In this document: positions 35,448 through 43,799 of the stretch, in pieces
Position numbering within the stretch: the first letter of the stretch is position 1
How the letters are laid out: every line of letters begins with the position of its first letter
From: an uncultured Gammaproteobacteria bacterium
GTDB taxonomy: Bacteria; Pseudomonadota; Gammaproteobacteria; Pseudomonadales; Pseudohongiellaceae
NCBI GenBank assembly: GCA_913060695.1
Contig: CAJXUA010000001.1
Coordinates: 277,132 to 341,131 of the forward strand
Length of the DNA stretch: 64,000 nucleotides
Direction: 5' to 3'
Notes under the pieces: generated by a model
Database searches by the model: none
What the model was told of the DNA's origin: nothing
What the model saw: the letters and a program-made list of their open reading frames with translations, nothing else
Position numbers and translations under genes: made by a program

Positions 35448-35990
35448 ATGGCAGACAACAAAGACGATCAAAACCAAAGCACTGAAACTACAGCCCCAGC
35501 GGCTGGCGCAGCAAATGGGCAAGAAGCCACTGGGCCATCTTTCGCTCTGCAGCGCATCTATGTGAAAGACTCCTCGTTCGAGTCGCCACGCAGCCCCGCG
35601 GTATTCCAAGGGCAGTGGGCACCAAAGATTTCTTTCAATCTTGGCAGCAAGAGTGCGCGCATCTCTGAAGGCGTGTTCGAGGTCGTGTTAACGATTACAG
35701 TTGAAGCTAAAGTCGAAGAAAATGCAGCCTTCCTCTCGGAAGTACACCAGGCAGGCATCTTTACCTGCACAGGTTTGGCAGATGCAGACCTAGAGCAGGT
35801 ACTCTCGGCTGTTTGTCCTAACATCCTGTTCCCTTACGCGCGTGAAGCAATCGACTCCTTGATCGTAAAGGGCAGCTTCCCGCCTGTGAATCTCGCTCCA
35901 GTGAACTTCGATGCACTGTACGCACAGAGCAAGCAGCAGCAAGCAGCGAAAGCCGCGGGCGAAGCGCCTGCCGGTGATGCCACAAACTAA
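35448..35990 (+). CDS. secB: protein-export chaperone SecB
   Basis: A 180-residue SecB. Core motifs are FALQRIYVKDSSFESP, VFQGQWAPKISFNL, EVVLTITVEAKVEE, GIFTCTGL and CPNILFPYAREAIDSL. It holds preproteins unfolded and hands them to SecA. The N-terminal 30 residues and the C-terminal Ala/Gln-rich tail are longer than in E. coli and of low complexity. gcagga precedes the ATG at 35448. Confidence 0.96.
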   Translation: MADNKDDQNQSTETTAPAAGAANGQEATGPSFALQRIYVKDSSFESPRSPAVFQGQWAPKISFNLGSKSARISEGVFEVVLTITVEAKVEENAAFLSEVHQAGIFTCTGLADADLEQVLSAVCPNILFPYAREAIDSLIVKGSFPPVNLAPVNFDALYAQSKQQQAAKAAGEAPAGDATN

Positions 35991-36039
35991 GACTTCTCGC
36001 AGTTAAGGCACTCCTGCATTAGAACTAAAAAAATCTAAT

Positions 36040-36126
36040 GTAGGAGCGGGCTTGCCCGCGAATAACCTGACTCGTGCGCGGATCTCGATCAATTGCACCC
36101 CATTTCGCGGGCAAGCCCGCTCCTAC
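36040..36126. repeat. REP-like palindromic element
   Basis: The 23-nt arm at 36040-36062 (gtaggagcgggcttgcccgc plus gaa) is exactly complementary to 36104-36126, with a 41-nt loop. Each arm itself contains an imperfect gcgggcttgcccgc hairpin. This matches the Pseudomonas type of REP doublet, usually spread by REP-associated transposases (RAYT). It lies between secB and trmL ends. Confidence 0.85.
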
Positions 36127-36210
36127 CTATTTCTCAACATGCAAGAAGCCTGGCTTGCAGGAAATCAGGCTCGCGCGGCTTTCAGTGCGACGAAGTCGAG
36201 CTCGCTCGCC

Positions 36211-36675
36211 TCATTCCTCGAAATCGAAGTCTAGTTGCCGAAGTGCCTCATAAAGAACGATAGCGACAGAATTAGAAAGATTCAGGCTCCGGCTTTGCGC
36301 TCGCATCGGTATCCGTAATACCTGCTCCTGGGGCAGCGCCTCGCGAATATCGGCAGGCAGACCGCGTGTTTCCGGGCCGAACAATAAAACATCGCCATCT
36401 CTGAACTGCGCCTCGCAATGGCCAGTAGAGCCTTTCGTGCTAAGGGCAAAAAGGCGGCCCTTTGGCCCCTCGGCCTGAAATGCCTCCCAAGATTCGTGCA
36501 CATGCACCCTCTCAACCTCGTAGTAGTCTAGGCCAGCGCGGCGCACTTGTTTCTCGTCGAGTGAAAAGCCCAAGGGTTTGATCAGATGGAGAATTGCGCC
36601 GGTATTAGCCGCTAGGCGGATGATGTTGCCGGTGTTTGGGGGGATCTCAGGTTGGTATAGGGCGATGTGCAGCAT
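36211..36675 (-). CDS. trmL: tRNA (cytidine/uridine-34-2'-O)-methyltransferase
   Basis: A 154-residue SPOUT methyltransferase. It starts [20 protein letters not shown]; it has the knot motifs [14 protein letters not shown] and [20 protein letters not shown]. It methylates the wobble ribose of tRNA-Leu in E. coli. Convergent on secB across the REP element. Confidence 0.96.
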   Translation of the reverse strand: MLHIALYQPEIPPNTGNIIRLAANTGAILHLIKPLGFSLDEKQVRRAGLDYYEVERVHVHESWEAFQAEGPKGRLFALSTKGSTGHCEAQFRDGDVLLFGPETRGLPADIREALPQEQVLRIPMRAQSRSLNLSNSVAIVLYEALRQLDFDFEE

Positions 36676-37008
36676 GGCGTTTTCTCAGTGGGTAAGTTGG
36701 CGCCAAGATGGAATGTAGGGGGCGCGGCCAGCGTTAGGCGGGCAGGCTATCGTTTGTGCCGTATCGCAGCAAGGGGGGGCGGAATTAAGATTTGTACACT
36801 CTTTGCGCAAGAAACCTACCCTAAATGTACCCGAAATCCGCTTTTTCCATATAGAATTTATGCACTTATCCTTTATAATTCAAGAACTTTAATTAATGTA
36901 GAGTTTCCGTTCTGTGCTTGTTCGTTTTGAGCTTTCATTATCGGCTCTCTTTATTATCAGGCAGTTAAGTGCTTAGGCGCTAAGCTCGTCCAATCTATAG
37001 GTTTATTT
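36676..37008. other. promoter region of the MSHA locus
   Basis: 333 nt between the divergent trmL and mshI genes. It should contain the promoters of both. A -10-like tataat is at 36874-36879; no convincing -35 is seen (candidate atagaa at about 36851). No mshH-like gene occupies it. Confidence 0.4.
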
Positions 37009-37962
37009 GTGCTGAAATTGTTTTCCAAGAATAAGCAATCCGCCGGTCTGGTGGGCTTGAGTGTTGCCGATGACCGCGTGTTGATTGCGCAGGTCTTGCG
37101 GGATAACTCTCGTGGCAGCGGTGCGCCCCTTTTGGAGAAATGCAGCCGGCAGAATCTGGAGTCTAGTTCACAGGCACGCGAAGTGATCACGGCTCTAGTG
37201 GATTCCATGGAGCTGGGCGGCGCAAACTGCAATTATGTGCTCTCACCACGTGACTACAACCTCTACATGATCGAGGCCCCTGCAGTCGAAGATTCCGAGT
37301 TGCGCTCTGCGATACGCTGGAAAATCAAAGATTTGCTAGATATGCCGGTAGAGGATGCCGCGATAGACATCTTTCCCGTACCAGATGATGCGTTCCGTGG
37401 TCGTGCAAAGATGCTTTATGTGGTCGCGACGCCGAAAACTCGGGTCGAAGCAATTATCGACCTAGTTGGCCGTGCGGATTTAAAGCTGCAGTCGATCGAT
37501 GTGCCTGAGCTGGCAATTCGCAATATTACCCAGCAGTTCTTGGATGACACTAATGGCCTTGCCTTTATCGACCTGCGCAAGACCGGCAGCACGATGAACT
37601 TGAGCAGGAACGGAGAGCTGTATCTGACTCGAAAGATCAATACGCAGTTAGACGCCGATGTGATGAGCTCGCGAGACTGGGAGACGCAGCGCGACAGGCT
37701 GGTTCTGGAGGTGCAGCGTTCCTTGGATTACTACGAGAGCCAGATGGCCCAGGATCCGATCTCACAGCTGGTGATGGCGCCACGTGCGTCAGACTCTCAC
37801 GAGATGGCTGCAAGCCTAAGCGAGGTCATGTCGATTCCTGTGTCAGTCTTGGATATTTCCGAGAAAATCGACATTGCAGAGGATATCGATAGGGACGTGA
37901 AGCGTTCTTGTATGGTGGCGATCGGTGCGGCGTTGCGAAACGACAAGGCGGTGGCGGCATGA
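37009..37962 (+). CDS. mshI: MSHA biogenesis protein MshI (PilM-like)
   Basis: A 317-residue actin-fold protein similar to PilM/MshI: VGLSVADDRVLIAQVLR at the start, LSPRDYNLYMIEAP, IRWKIKDLLDMPVEDAAIDI and LQSIDVPELAIRNI. It should form the cytoplasmic ring of the pilus inner-membrane complex with the PilN- and PilO-like products. A GTG start is used. Its stop overlaps the next start (ATGA). Confidence 0.88.
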   Translation: MLKLFSKNKQSAGLVGLSVADDRVLIAQVLRDNSRGSGAPLLEKCSRQNLESSSQAREVITALVDSMELGGANCNYVLSPRDYNLYMIEAPAVEDSELRSAIRWKIKDLLDMPVEDAAIDIFPVPDDAFRGRAKMLYVVATPKTRVEAIIDLVGRADLKLQSIDVPELAIRNITQQFLDDTNGLAFIDLRKTGSTMNLSRNGELYLTRKINTQLDADVMSSRDWETQRDRLVLEVQRSLDYYESQMAQDPISQLVMAPRASDSHEMAASLSEVMSIPVSVLDISEKIDIAEDIDRDVKRSCMVAIGAALRNDKAVAA

Positions 37963-38576
37963 TTCAGCAGGTCAATCTGTATTTGCCCGAGTTTAGGCCA
38001 AGTCGTGAGTTCGTCAATGCAATTCGAGTGTTACAGTTAGCTGGCTTCGTCATATTCGTGATGGCGGTGATGTGGGCGAATAGTTTTCTCAAAACCAGCA
38101 CTTTGCGCTCCGATATTCAAACAACGCAGTCGCAGCTCACTGCGCAGACAGAGATCACGAACCAGTTACAGCAGAATTTAGCGCGCCGTGCCAGCGACCC
38201 GGCTTTGGTCGTTGAACTAAACGAACGCGAGCAAGAGCTGGCCGAAAGTAGAGAGATGCTGGAGTTCTTGCGCGGCTCGAACTTGGGCAACATCACTGGC
38301 TTCTCGGAGTACGTGAAGGATATGTCAAGGGCGGCCTCCGATGGGCTCTGGCTTACTCAGTTCAACTTCATGAATGGTGGACAGAGTGTTTATTTGAAGG
38401 GCATCGCACAGCAAAGCGCGATGGTGCCCGAGTTTATTAACCGTTTAGCAGCGGGTAAGAGCCCTCTAGTCGAGCGAGATTTCTCCCGTTTCTTGGGTAA
38501 TCTTATCAATACGACTCCAGTAGAAGGTTTAGAGCGCACTCGTCTCTATCAGTTTGAATTGGAGACGAGCGAATGA
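37959..38576 (+). CDS. PilN-like inner-membrane pilus protein
   Basis: A 205-residue bitopic protein. It starts MIQQVNLYLPEFRPSREFV, the PilN-type segment that binds PilM, then a membrane helix (LAGFVIFVMAVMWANSFL), a coiled coil about residues 45-100 and a periplasmic ferredoxin-like domain. It overlaps mshI by 4 nt and mshJ by 4 nt, so assembly is coupled. Confidence 0.85.
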   Translation: MIQQVNLYLPEFRPSREFVNAIRVLQLAGFVIFVMAVMWANSFLKTSTLRSDIQTTQSQLTAQTEITNQLQQNLARRASDPALVVELNEREQELAESREMLEFLRGSNLGNITGFSEYVKDMSRAASDGLWLTQFNFMNGGQSVYLKGIAQQSAMVPEFINRLAAGKSPLVERDFSRFLGNLINTTPVEGLERTRLYQFELETSE

Positions 38577-39298
38577 ACCCGAAGAATTGGCTCAAAAAGT
38601 TCACCGAATGGTTCGATGTCAGGCCGCAGGCCGAGCGTTTCATTCTCGCTTTTATTGGCTTCGGTGGGCTCATATATCTATTTGTAATAATGATCAACGA
38701 CCCCGCTAAGCAAGAAATTGCGAGTCTTGACCGTCAATTAAGTACGGTGCAAAGACGTTTGATCGAGCAGCAAACGAACGCCGCCGAGCTACAGCTGACT
38801 GGAGTGGAAGATCCCGATAGTTTTATCCGCGAGCGCTTGGCCGCCCTGATCGATGATCAGTCCGAAGTGCAAAACGACATTGAATTGTTAGCAGGCAATC
38901 TCGTTTCCCCCAATGGCATGACGCAGATGTTGACGGGGGTTTTGGATAGCCAAGAGGGACTAACCCTTATAAAAGTAGAGAATATAGCGCCACGAGCTTT
39001 GACCAATGGGCTGGCAAGGGGCGGTGCGACGGCTGCTGCGAGAGCTGCTACGCCTGCGACTGTGACAACCGCTACCACCGCATTGCGCTCAGTTGGCTTT
39101 CAAGTGTTTCGGCATGGTCTGATTCTGGAGTTTCAGGGAGATTATTTCAGTACCCTGCGATATTTGATGTATCTAGAGGCGATGGATCAAAGCTTCTTCT
39201 GGGACAGCTTCCAGTTCGAGCAGACCCTCTGGCCAGAGGCGAGAGTGCGTCTCGAGCTCCATACACTCAGCTCGGAAGAGGGGTTTATCGGTGTATAG
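38573..39298 (+). CDS. mshJ: MSHA biogenesis protein MshJ (PilO-like)
   Basis: A 241-residue bitopic protein: WFDVRPQAERFILAFIGFGG then a membrane helix (LIYLFVIMI), a coiled coil with RQLSTVQRRLIEQQ, and a periplasmic domain ending HTLSSEEGFIGV. An Ala/Thr-rich linker (GGATAAARAATPATVTTATT) lies near residue 155. PilO partner of the previous gene's product. Confidence 0.85.
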   Translation: MNPKNWLKKFTEWFDVRPQAERFILAFIGFGGLIYLFVIMINDPAKQEIASLDRQLSTVQRRLIEQQTNAAELQLTGVEDPDSFIRERLAALIDDQSEVQNDIELLAGNLVSPNGMTQMLTGVLDSQEGLTLIKVENIAPRALTNGLARGGATAAARAATPATVTTATTALRSVGFQVFRHGLILEFQGDYFSTLRYLMYLEAMDQSFFWDSFQFEQTLWPEARVRLELHTLSSEEGFIGV

Positions 39299-39731
39299 CG
39301 TAATAGAACAGACAAGCTTGGTTCTTTCTCCTCGATGGCATCGCGGCTGGCTCTCTTGCGCAATGCTAGTGGCATTGGCGCTACCTAGTTTAGACGTACA
39401 GGCAGAGGTCTTCGGCGGCGAAGAATTGAAAGATCCAACGCGCCCAGCTGGTGCTCCACTTGCCGCTGAAGGCGGTGAGGGTTTTCTTGAGGGCTTGTTT
39501 GGCAATGCTACTGGTCTGCTCAATAGCAATTACAAGGTCACGTTTATTCGTGCGGGTGGTGCGGAGCCCGTGGCAATGATCAACGAAAGACTAGTAAAGG
39601 CAGGCGATATGATTGGTCAGGCCGAGGTTATCTCGATTGATGCGCAGAGCGTGTCCTTGCGAGTCGACGGCGCCGTCCAGCGCGTAGCTACTTATAGAGA
39701 TACAGTGAAGACTCCGGCACAACCCCAATAA
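39291..39731 (+). CDS. mshK: MSHA biogenesis protein MshK (PilP-like)
   Basis: A 146-residue exported protein with a GTG start 9 nt after a gagg site inside the end of mshJ. A hydrophobic stretch (SCAMLVALALPSLDVQA) acts as signal, followed by ELKDPTRPAG and a small beta domain (YKVTFIRAGGAEPVAMINER, VKAGDMIGQAEVISI) typical of MshK/PilP. It links the inner-membrane complex to the secretin. Confidence 0.85.
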   Translation: MYSVIEQTSLVLSPRWHRGWLSCAMLVALALPSLDVQAEVFGGEELKDPTRPAGAPLAAEGGEGFLEGLFGNATGLLNSNYKVTFIRAGGAEPVAMINERLVKAGDMIGQAEVISIDAQSVSLRVDGAVQRVATYRDTVKTPAQPQ

Positions 39732-39826
39732 GGTTTGCTGGGTAATGAATTTTTTTGGCGCCTCGCAACTGCGCCCTTACGAAAGACTTAAGATTGATCG
39801 GAGTATGGATGTTAATTAGATCTTCC

Positions 39827-41635
39827 ATGACAGCACAGAGAATGAGATCGATTCCCAAGGTAGCTTTGGTGAGTCTTTTTCTGTTCCTTGCTGCCTGCAA
39901 CACGAGCCAACAACGCAACGCCGATACCGAAGTATTGGAGAGCATTCAGGGCAATCTCGAGGAGGCCATGGCGACTTTAGACACAACGCCGACTGCCCCC
40001 TCTCAAGCTGAGATCGACGCCATTCTGCCTGCTGTTTTCTTGGCAGGCGAGATTGCAGCGCCAGTTGAAGAGCGTTTCAATATCGTCGCCAATCGCGAGA
40101 ACGCGCAGAACTTCTTCGCGAATGTTGTGGCGGGTACTGACTTCGGTGTGGCAGTTAGCCCTGAGCTTGAGGGGGAAATTAGTCTCTCTTTACCAAACGT
40201 GACTATCGATGATGTGATGCAAGCCGTACAGCAGACCTATGGTTATCAAATTTCGCGCCGGGGCAATATTTATCACGTTCAGCCTGGTGGTTTGCAAACC
40301 CGTTTGTTTACGGTGGACTACCTGAATGTAAGTCGAACAGGCACTTCTTCTGTGCAAGTGAGCTCTTCTGGGCAGAGCGGCGGGCAAAACGGCAATAACA
40401 ATAATAATAACAACAACCAGAACGGCAACTTCAGCAATGGTGGTAATCAGAACAACAATCAGAACAACAACCAGAATAATGGCCAGAATGGTAATGCTAA
40501 TGGTGGCATCGGTGGCGGTGGCGGACAGGGTGGTCAAGTCTCTACTCAGACAGAGTCAAACTTCTGGGAAGATTTCGAAGAGGTAATTGCCGCATTAGTT
40601 GGCACAGAAGTTCGCCGCGATGGCGACGACGGCGCTAGTGTTGATAATGGAAGAGGAATTTTATCTGGTTTTTCCGGAGCGCGTGGGGGTTCTGGAAATA
40701 ACGATGGCAAGAGTGTTGTAGTGCAGCCTCAGGTCGGCTTGGTTATGGTTACGGCATACCCCCATGAATTGGATCGCGTAGCGCAGTATATCGAGCGTGC
40801 ACAGAATATTTTAAGTCGTGAGGTCACGATTCAGGTGCAGTTCCTGGAGGTGATCCTCAACAAGGGCTTCCAGTCGGCAATCGATTTCGATACTTTCGGC
40901 CCCGGCGGCGCAGTCAATGGCGACAATCAAGTGACAGCAGCCTATGGGTCAGCCGGTGACTTCACTATTTCTGGCAACTCAAGCCCGCTGTCCATCGTCA
41001 CGAATTTCACCGACTTCGACGCGGTGTTTAAGATTCTAGAGTCACGTGGCACGACTCAAGTATTGTCTAGCCCAAGCCTGAAGGTTTTGAACAATCAGAA
41101 GGCCGTATTCCAAGACGGCGACGAAGAGTATTTTCAGACCGGTGCAAGCTCGACCACGATAGCTGGCGGCAATAACACGACGACTAATGCTAGCGCATCG
41201 CTGGAGTCTTTCTTCTCCGGCATCTCGATGGATATCACGCCACAGATTAGTGCGGATGGAAAGATCACCCTACACGTACATCCCACCATTAGCACCGTGG
41301 TTGAGCAAAGTAAGACAATCTCTGGTGAGCAGATTCCATTGGCGCGCACATCGGTACGCGAGCTCGACAGTGTGATTCGCGGCGAAGATGGCAAGATTGT
41401 GGTGCTAGGGGGCTTGGCCTACGAGCGCAGCACTGACGATCTAGCTGGCATTCCATTTGCGAATGACATACCGGTGGTGGGTGCGGCATTCGACCAACGT
41501 CGCCGATCGACGGTAAAGAGCGAATTCATCATTCTATTGCGCCCTATGATTGCCAACCCAGGCAACGAGGCGAAGTTTATTCGTGATAGCAGCGATCGAT
41601 TTATGCAGATTAACCAAGACATTAATTCATTCTAA
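39827..41635 (+). CDS. mshL: MSHA secretin MshL
   Basis: About 602 residues. A lipoprotein signal (VALVSLFLFLAAC) precedes N-terminal STN/N0 and N1 domains (RFNIVANRENAQNFF, DFGVAVSPELEGEISLSLPN, VMQAVQQTYGY) and the secretin domain from about residue 290 (VTIQVQFLEVILNKGFQSAI, SSPSLKVLNNQKAVFQDG, VRELDSVIRGEDGKIVVLGG, EFIILLRPMI). Between them is an unusual Asn/Gln/Gly-rich stretch at about 182-235. It forms the outer-membrane pore for the pilus. The start is uncertain: ATGs at 39809, 39827 and 39842 are possible. Confidence 0.93.
   Translation: MTAQRMRSIPKVALVSLFLFLAACNTSQQRNADTEVLESIQGNLEEAMATLDTTPTAPSQAEIDAILPAVFLAGEIAAPVEERFNIVANRENAQNFFANVVAGTDFGVAVSPELEGEISLSLPNVTIDDVMQAVQQTYGYQISRRGNIYHVQPGGLQTRLFTVDYLNVSRTGTSSVQVSSSGQSGGQNGNNNNNNNNQNGNFSNGGNQNNNQNNNQNNGQNGNANGGIGGGGGQGGQVSTQTESNFWEDFEEVIAALVGTEVRRDGDDGASVDNGRGILSGFSGARGGSGNNDGKSVVVQPQVGLVMVTAYPHELDRVAQYIERAQNILSREVTIQVQFLEVILNKGFQSAIDFDTFGPGGAVNGDNQVTAAYGSAGDFTISGNSSPLSIVTNFTDFDAVFKILESRGTTQVLSSPSLKVLNNQKAVFQDGDEEYFQTGASSTTIAGGNNTTTNASASLESFFSGISMDITPQISADGKITLHVHPTISTVVEQSKTISGEQIPLARTSVRELDSVIRGEDGKIVVLGGLAYERSTDDLAGIPFANDIPVVGAAFDQRRRSTVKSEFIILLRPMIANPGNEAKFIRDSSDRFMQINQDINSF
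40370..40530 (+). repeat. low-complexity Asn/Gln/Gly-coding tract in mshL
   Basis: Tandem AAC/AAT/CAG/GGT-rich codons encode a run of Asn, Gln and Gly with units like NQNNNQNN. It sits between the N-terminal domains and the secretin barrel and is likely a flexible linker prone to length change. Confidence 0.8.
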
Positions 41636-41680
41636 AGGAACGAAGGTCTTCTAGCGCAACACGTAGAAGCGGTGACAATT

Positions 41681-42595
41681 ATGTATCTCGAACATTTCGG
41701 CCTAAAAGAACTCCCGTTTTCGTTAACACCGAATACGCAGTTCTTTCTAAATATGGCGAGCTACCACAAAGCTTACAATATGCTTATGGTGTCTATCGCT
41801 AATAGAGAAGGCTTCATCAAAGTGGTCGGCGAAGTGGGCACTGGCAAGACAATGCTGTGCCGCAAAGTATTAAACACGCTTGAAGAGAATAAAGAGACTT
41901 ATGTAACCTCCTATATCGCGAACCCGGTATTGAGTCCGAAAGGCTTGTTCCTAGCATTCGCTGAGGAGCTGGGTTTGGATGCCGATGCCGACACGGGGCA
42001 TCATAGTCTACTTAAGCATATTACCCGGAAGCTGATGCAGCTCTCTGCAGAGGGCAAGCAAGTCATTCTCTTTATCGACGAAGCCCATGCCATGCCAGAG
42101 AAGACTCTCGAGGCATTGCGCCTACTAACGAACTTGGAGACCGAGAAGGTCAAGCTTTTCCAAGTCGTTCTGTTTGCCCAGCCAGAGCTAGATGAGCAGC
42201 TGCAGAAACAATCGCTTCGACAGCTTCAGCAGCGCATCACTTTTTCTTATCGGCTAGAGTCGCTCGACCGCGACGGCGTAGAGCGCTACGTCACGCACCG
42301 CATGGCGACTGCCGGTTACAATGGGCCCGCTGTTTTTTCCAAGCGTGCACTCGATTATTTATTCGCGAGCAGCAAAGGCACTCCACGCCTCGTTAATATT
42401 CTCTCTCATAAGGCAATGATGGCCGCATATGGTAAGGGCGATCGTTCTATCGAACTCGAGCATGTGCGCCGCGCTGTCGAGGATACGGAAGGAGTAATGG
42501 AGCCTAGTGTCTCATATAAACCGATGATGGCTGCGAGCATTGGCGTGATCGCCGGTGCGGCCCTCTTGTTTTATATCGCGAGCTATTACCTCTGA
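41681..42595 (+). CDS. mshM: MSHA biogenesis ATPase MshM (ExeA-like)
   Basis: A 304-residue AAA protein: MYLEHFGLKELPFSLTPN, Walker A VVGEVGTGKTMLCR, Walker B VILFIDEAHAMP, then FQVVLFAQPELDEQL. It ends in a membrane segment (AASIGVIAGAALLFYIASYY). Homologues help the secretin cross peptidoglycan. ATG at 41681 is preferred over GTG at 41672 by family start. Confidence 0.93.
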   Translation: MYLEHFGLKELPFSLTPNTQFFLNMASYHKAYNMLMVSIANREGFIKVVGEVGTGKTMLCRKVLNTLEENKETYVTSYIANPVLSPKGLFLAFAEELGLDADADTGHHSLLKHITRKLMQLSAEGKQVILFIDEAHAMPEKTLEALRLLTNLETEKVKLFQVVLFAQPELDEQLQKQSLRQLQQRITFSYRLESLDRDGVERYVTHRMATAGYNGPAVFSKRALDYLFASSKGTPRLVNILSHKAMMAAYGKGDRSIELEHVRRAVEDTEGVMEPSVSYKPMMAASIGVIAGAALLFYIASYYL

Positions 42596-42605
42596 GGTCA
42601 CGCAT

Positions 42606-43799
42606 ATGAGTTTAGTGAATGACATGTTGCGAGACTTGGATCAACGTCGCCAAGAATCTACTCAACCAAAGTTTGGCGCCGAACGCCTAGTGCCAGTTGC
42701 CTCCGATACTAGCGACAGAAAGGGTAGCCGCTCATTGCTGGGTTTCGTACTTAGCATCGCGATTACGCTCGGCCTAATAATAGGAGGTTTATATTTTTGG
42801 CAATCTCTGACCTCTAGCGCGCCTCAGCCGATTCTTGTGCAGCCGACCGCTGCCCCAGCACCTGTCGCCAGCGTCGCTCCTAATGTTGAGCAGCGTGAGT
42901 TCGAGGAGATCACTTTGCGCATGCAGGCCTTAGAAGCGCAGAACCGAGCGCTCTTAGAGGCGCAGTCTGCTATCGCTGAACAAGCAAGCGCGACACAAAC
43001 GCAGCTAGAAGAAGAGATAGCACAACCGGCGATGCCTGAGCCATTTCCGGAGCCGATAAACGTTGCAGCAATCGAATCATTTTCAGTAGCAGCTGATGCA
43101 ATGCCTGCTCCGCTTCCTCAACAAGCCGCGAGTCTAGAGCCAGCCCAGATTGCCGAAATACCTGCGGTACCTGCTACTGAAGCGCCGGCACCGAGCGCAC
43201 CAATTCGTAGCCCGCGCAGCCTCAGTTTTCTTGAACAAGATCAGCTACAAGTTCAAGAGGCCTTGCGCCTAGCCAGTGGCAATCAGAACGAGATGGCAAT
43301 GCAGCAGCTACGCGAATTCGTCAATGCCAACCCCAATGCTCACAATTCCCGCGAGACGATGATTAAGCTAGCCTTACAGAAAGGGGATACAGCTACTGCG
43401 GAGCAACTATTGCAAAATGGTTTCTCGCTCGACGTGAATCGGGCAGGCTATCGCAAGCTGCAGGCGCGCATGATGCTGGGAGCTGGGCAGGCGCAGCAGG
43501 CGATGCAGTTGTTAAGTGTCAATATCCCCACTATCCAAGATGATGTGGAATACCACGATATTTTAGCTACGGCCTATCTGTCAGTGCAGGATTACGGAAA
43601 AGCGGCGCTGAGCTACGAAGCTTTGGTGCAGCAGAATCGTGGCGAGGGTCGCTGGTGGTATGGCTTGGCCTCGGCATGGGACAGTTTAGGGCGCACTCGT
43701 GATGCAGGGCTTGCCTATCAGGAAGCGTTGAAGCTACCAAATTTGAGCGCAGCGTTGCGGCAACGCAGCCAGCAGCGCGTCACGGATCTGGGCCTCTAA
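42606..43799 (+). CDS. mshN: MSHA biogenesis protein MshN (TPR)
   Basis: A 397-residue bitopic protein: SLVNDMLRDLDQRR start, one membrane segment near 50-70, a Pro/Ala-rich periplasmic linker with a short coiled coil, and TPR-like repeats in the last 180 residues (ASGNQNEMAMQQLREF, KGDTATAEQLLQNG, YRKLQARMMLGAGQAQQAMQ, AYLSVQDYGKAALSYEALVQ). It begins inside the end region of mshM and overlaps mshE by one base. Confidence 0.88.
   Translation: MSLVNDMLRDLDQRRQESTQPKFGAERLVPVASDTSDRKGSRSLLGFVLSIAITLGLIIGGLYFWQSLTSSAPQPILVQPTAAPAPVASVAPNVEQREFEEITLRMQALEAQNRALLEAQSAIAEQASATQTQLEEEIAQPAMPEPFPEPINVAAIESFSVAADAMPAPLPQQAASLEPAQIAEIPAVPATEAPAPSAPIRSPRSLSFLEQDQLQVQEALRLASGNQNEMAMQQLREFVNANPNAHNSRETMIKLALQKGDTATAEQLLQNGFSLDVNRAGYRKLQARMMLGAGQAQQAMQLLSVNIPTIQDDVEYHDILATAYLSVQDYGKAALSYEALVQQNRGEGRWWYGLASAWDSLGRTRDAGLAYQEALKLPNLSAALRQRSQQRVTDLGL

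Noticed and set aside
36052..36234. Short frame across the REP palindrome
   Set aside because: Produced by the palindrome; no start signal.
40370..40530. CRISPR-like or satellite repeat array
   Set aside because: It is an in-frame Asn/Gln/Gly codon tract within mshL, without spacers.
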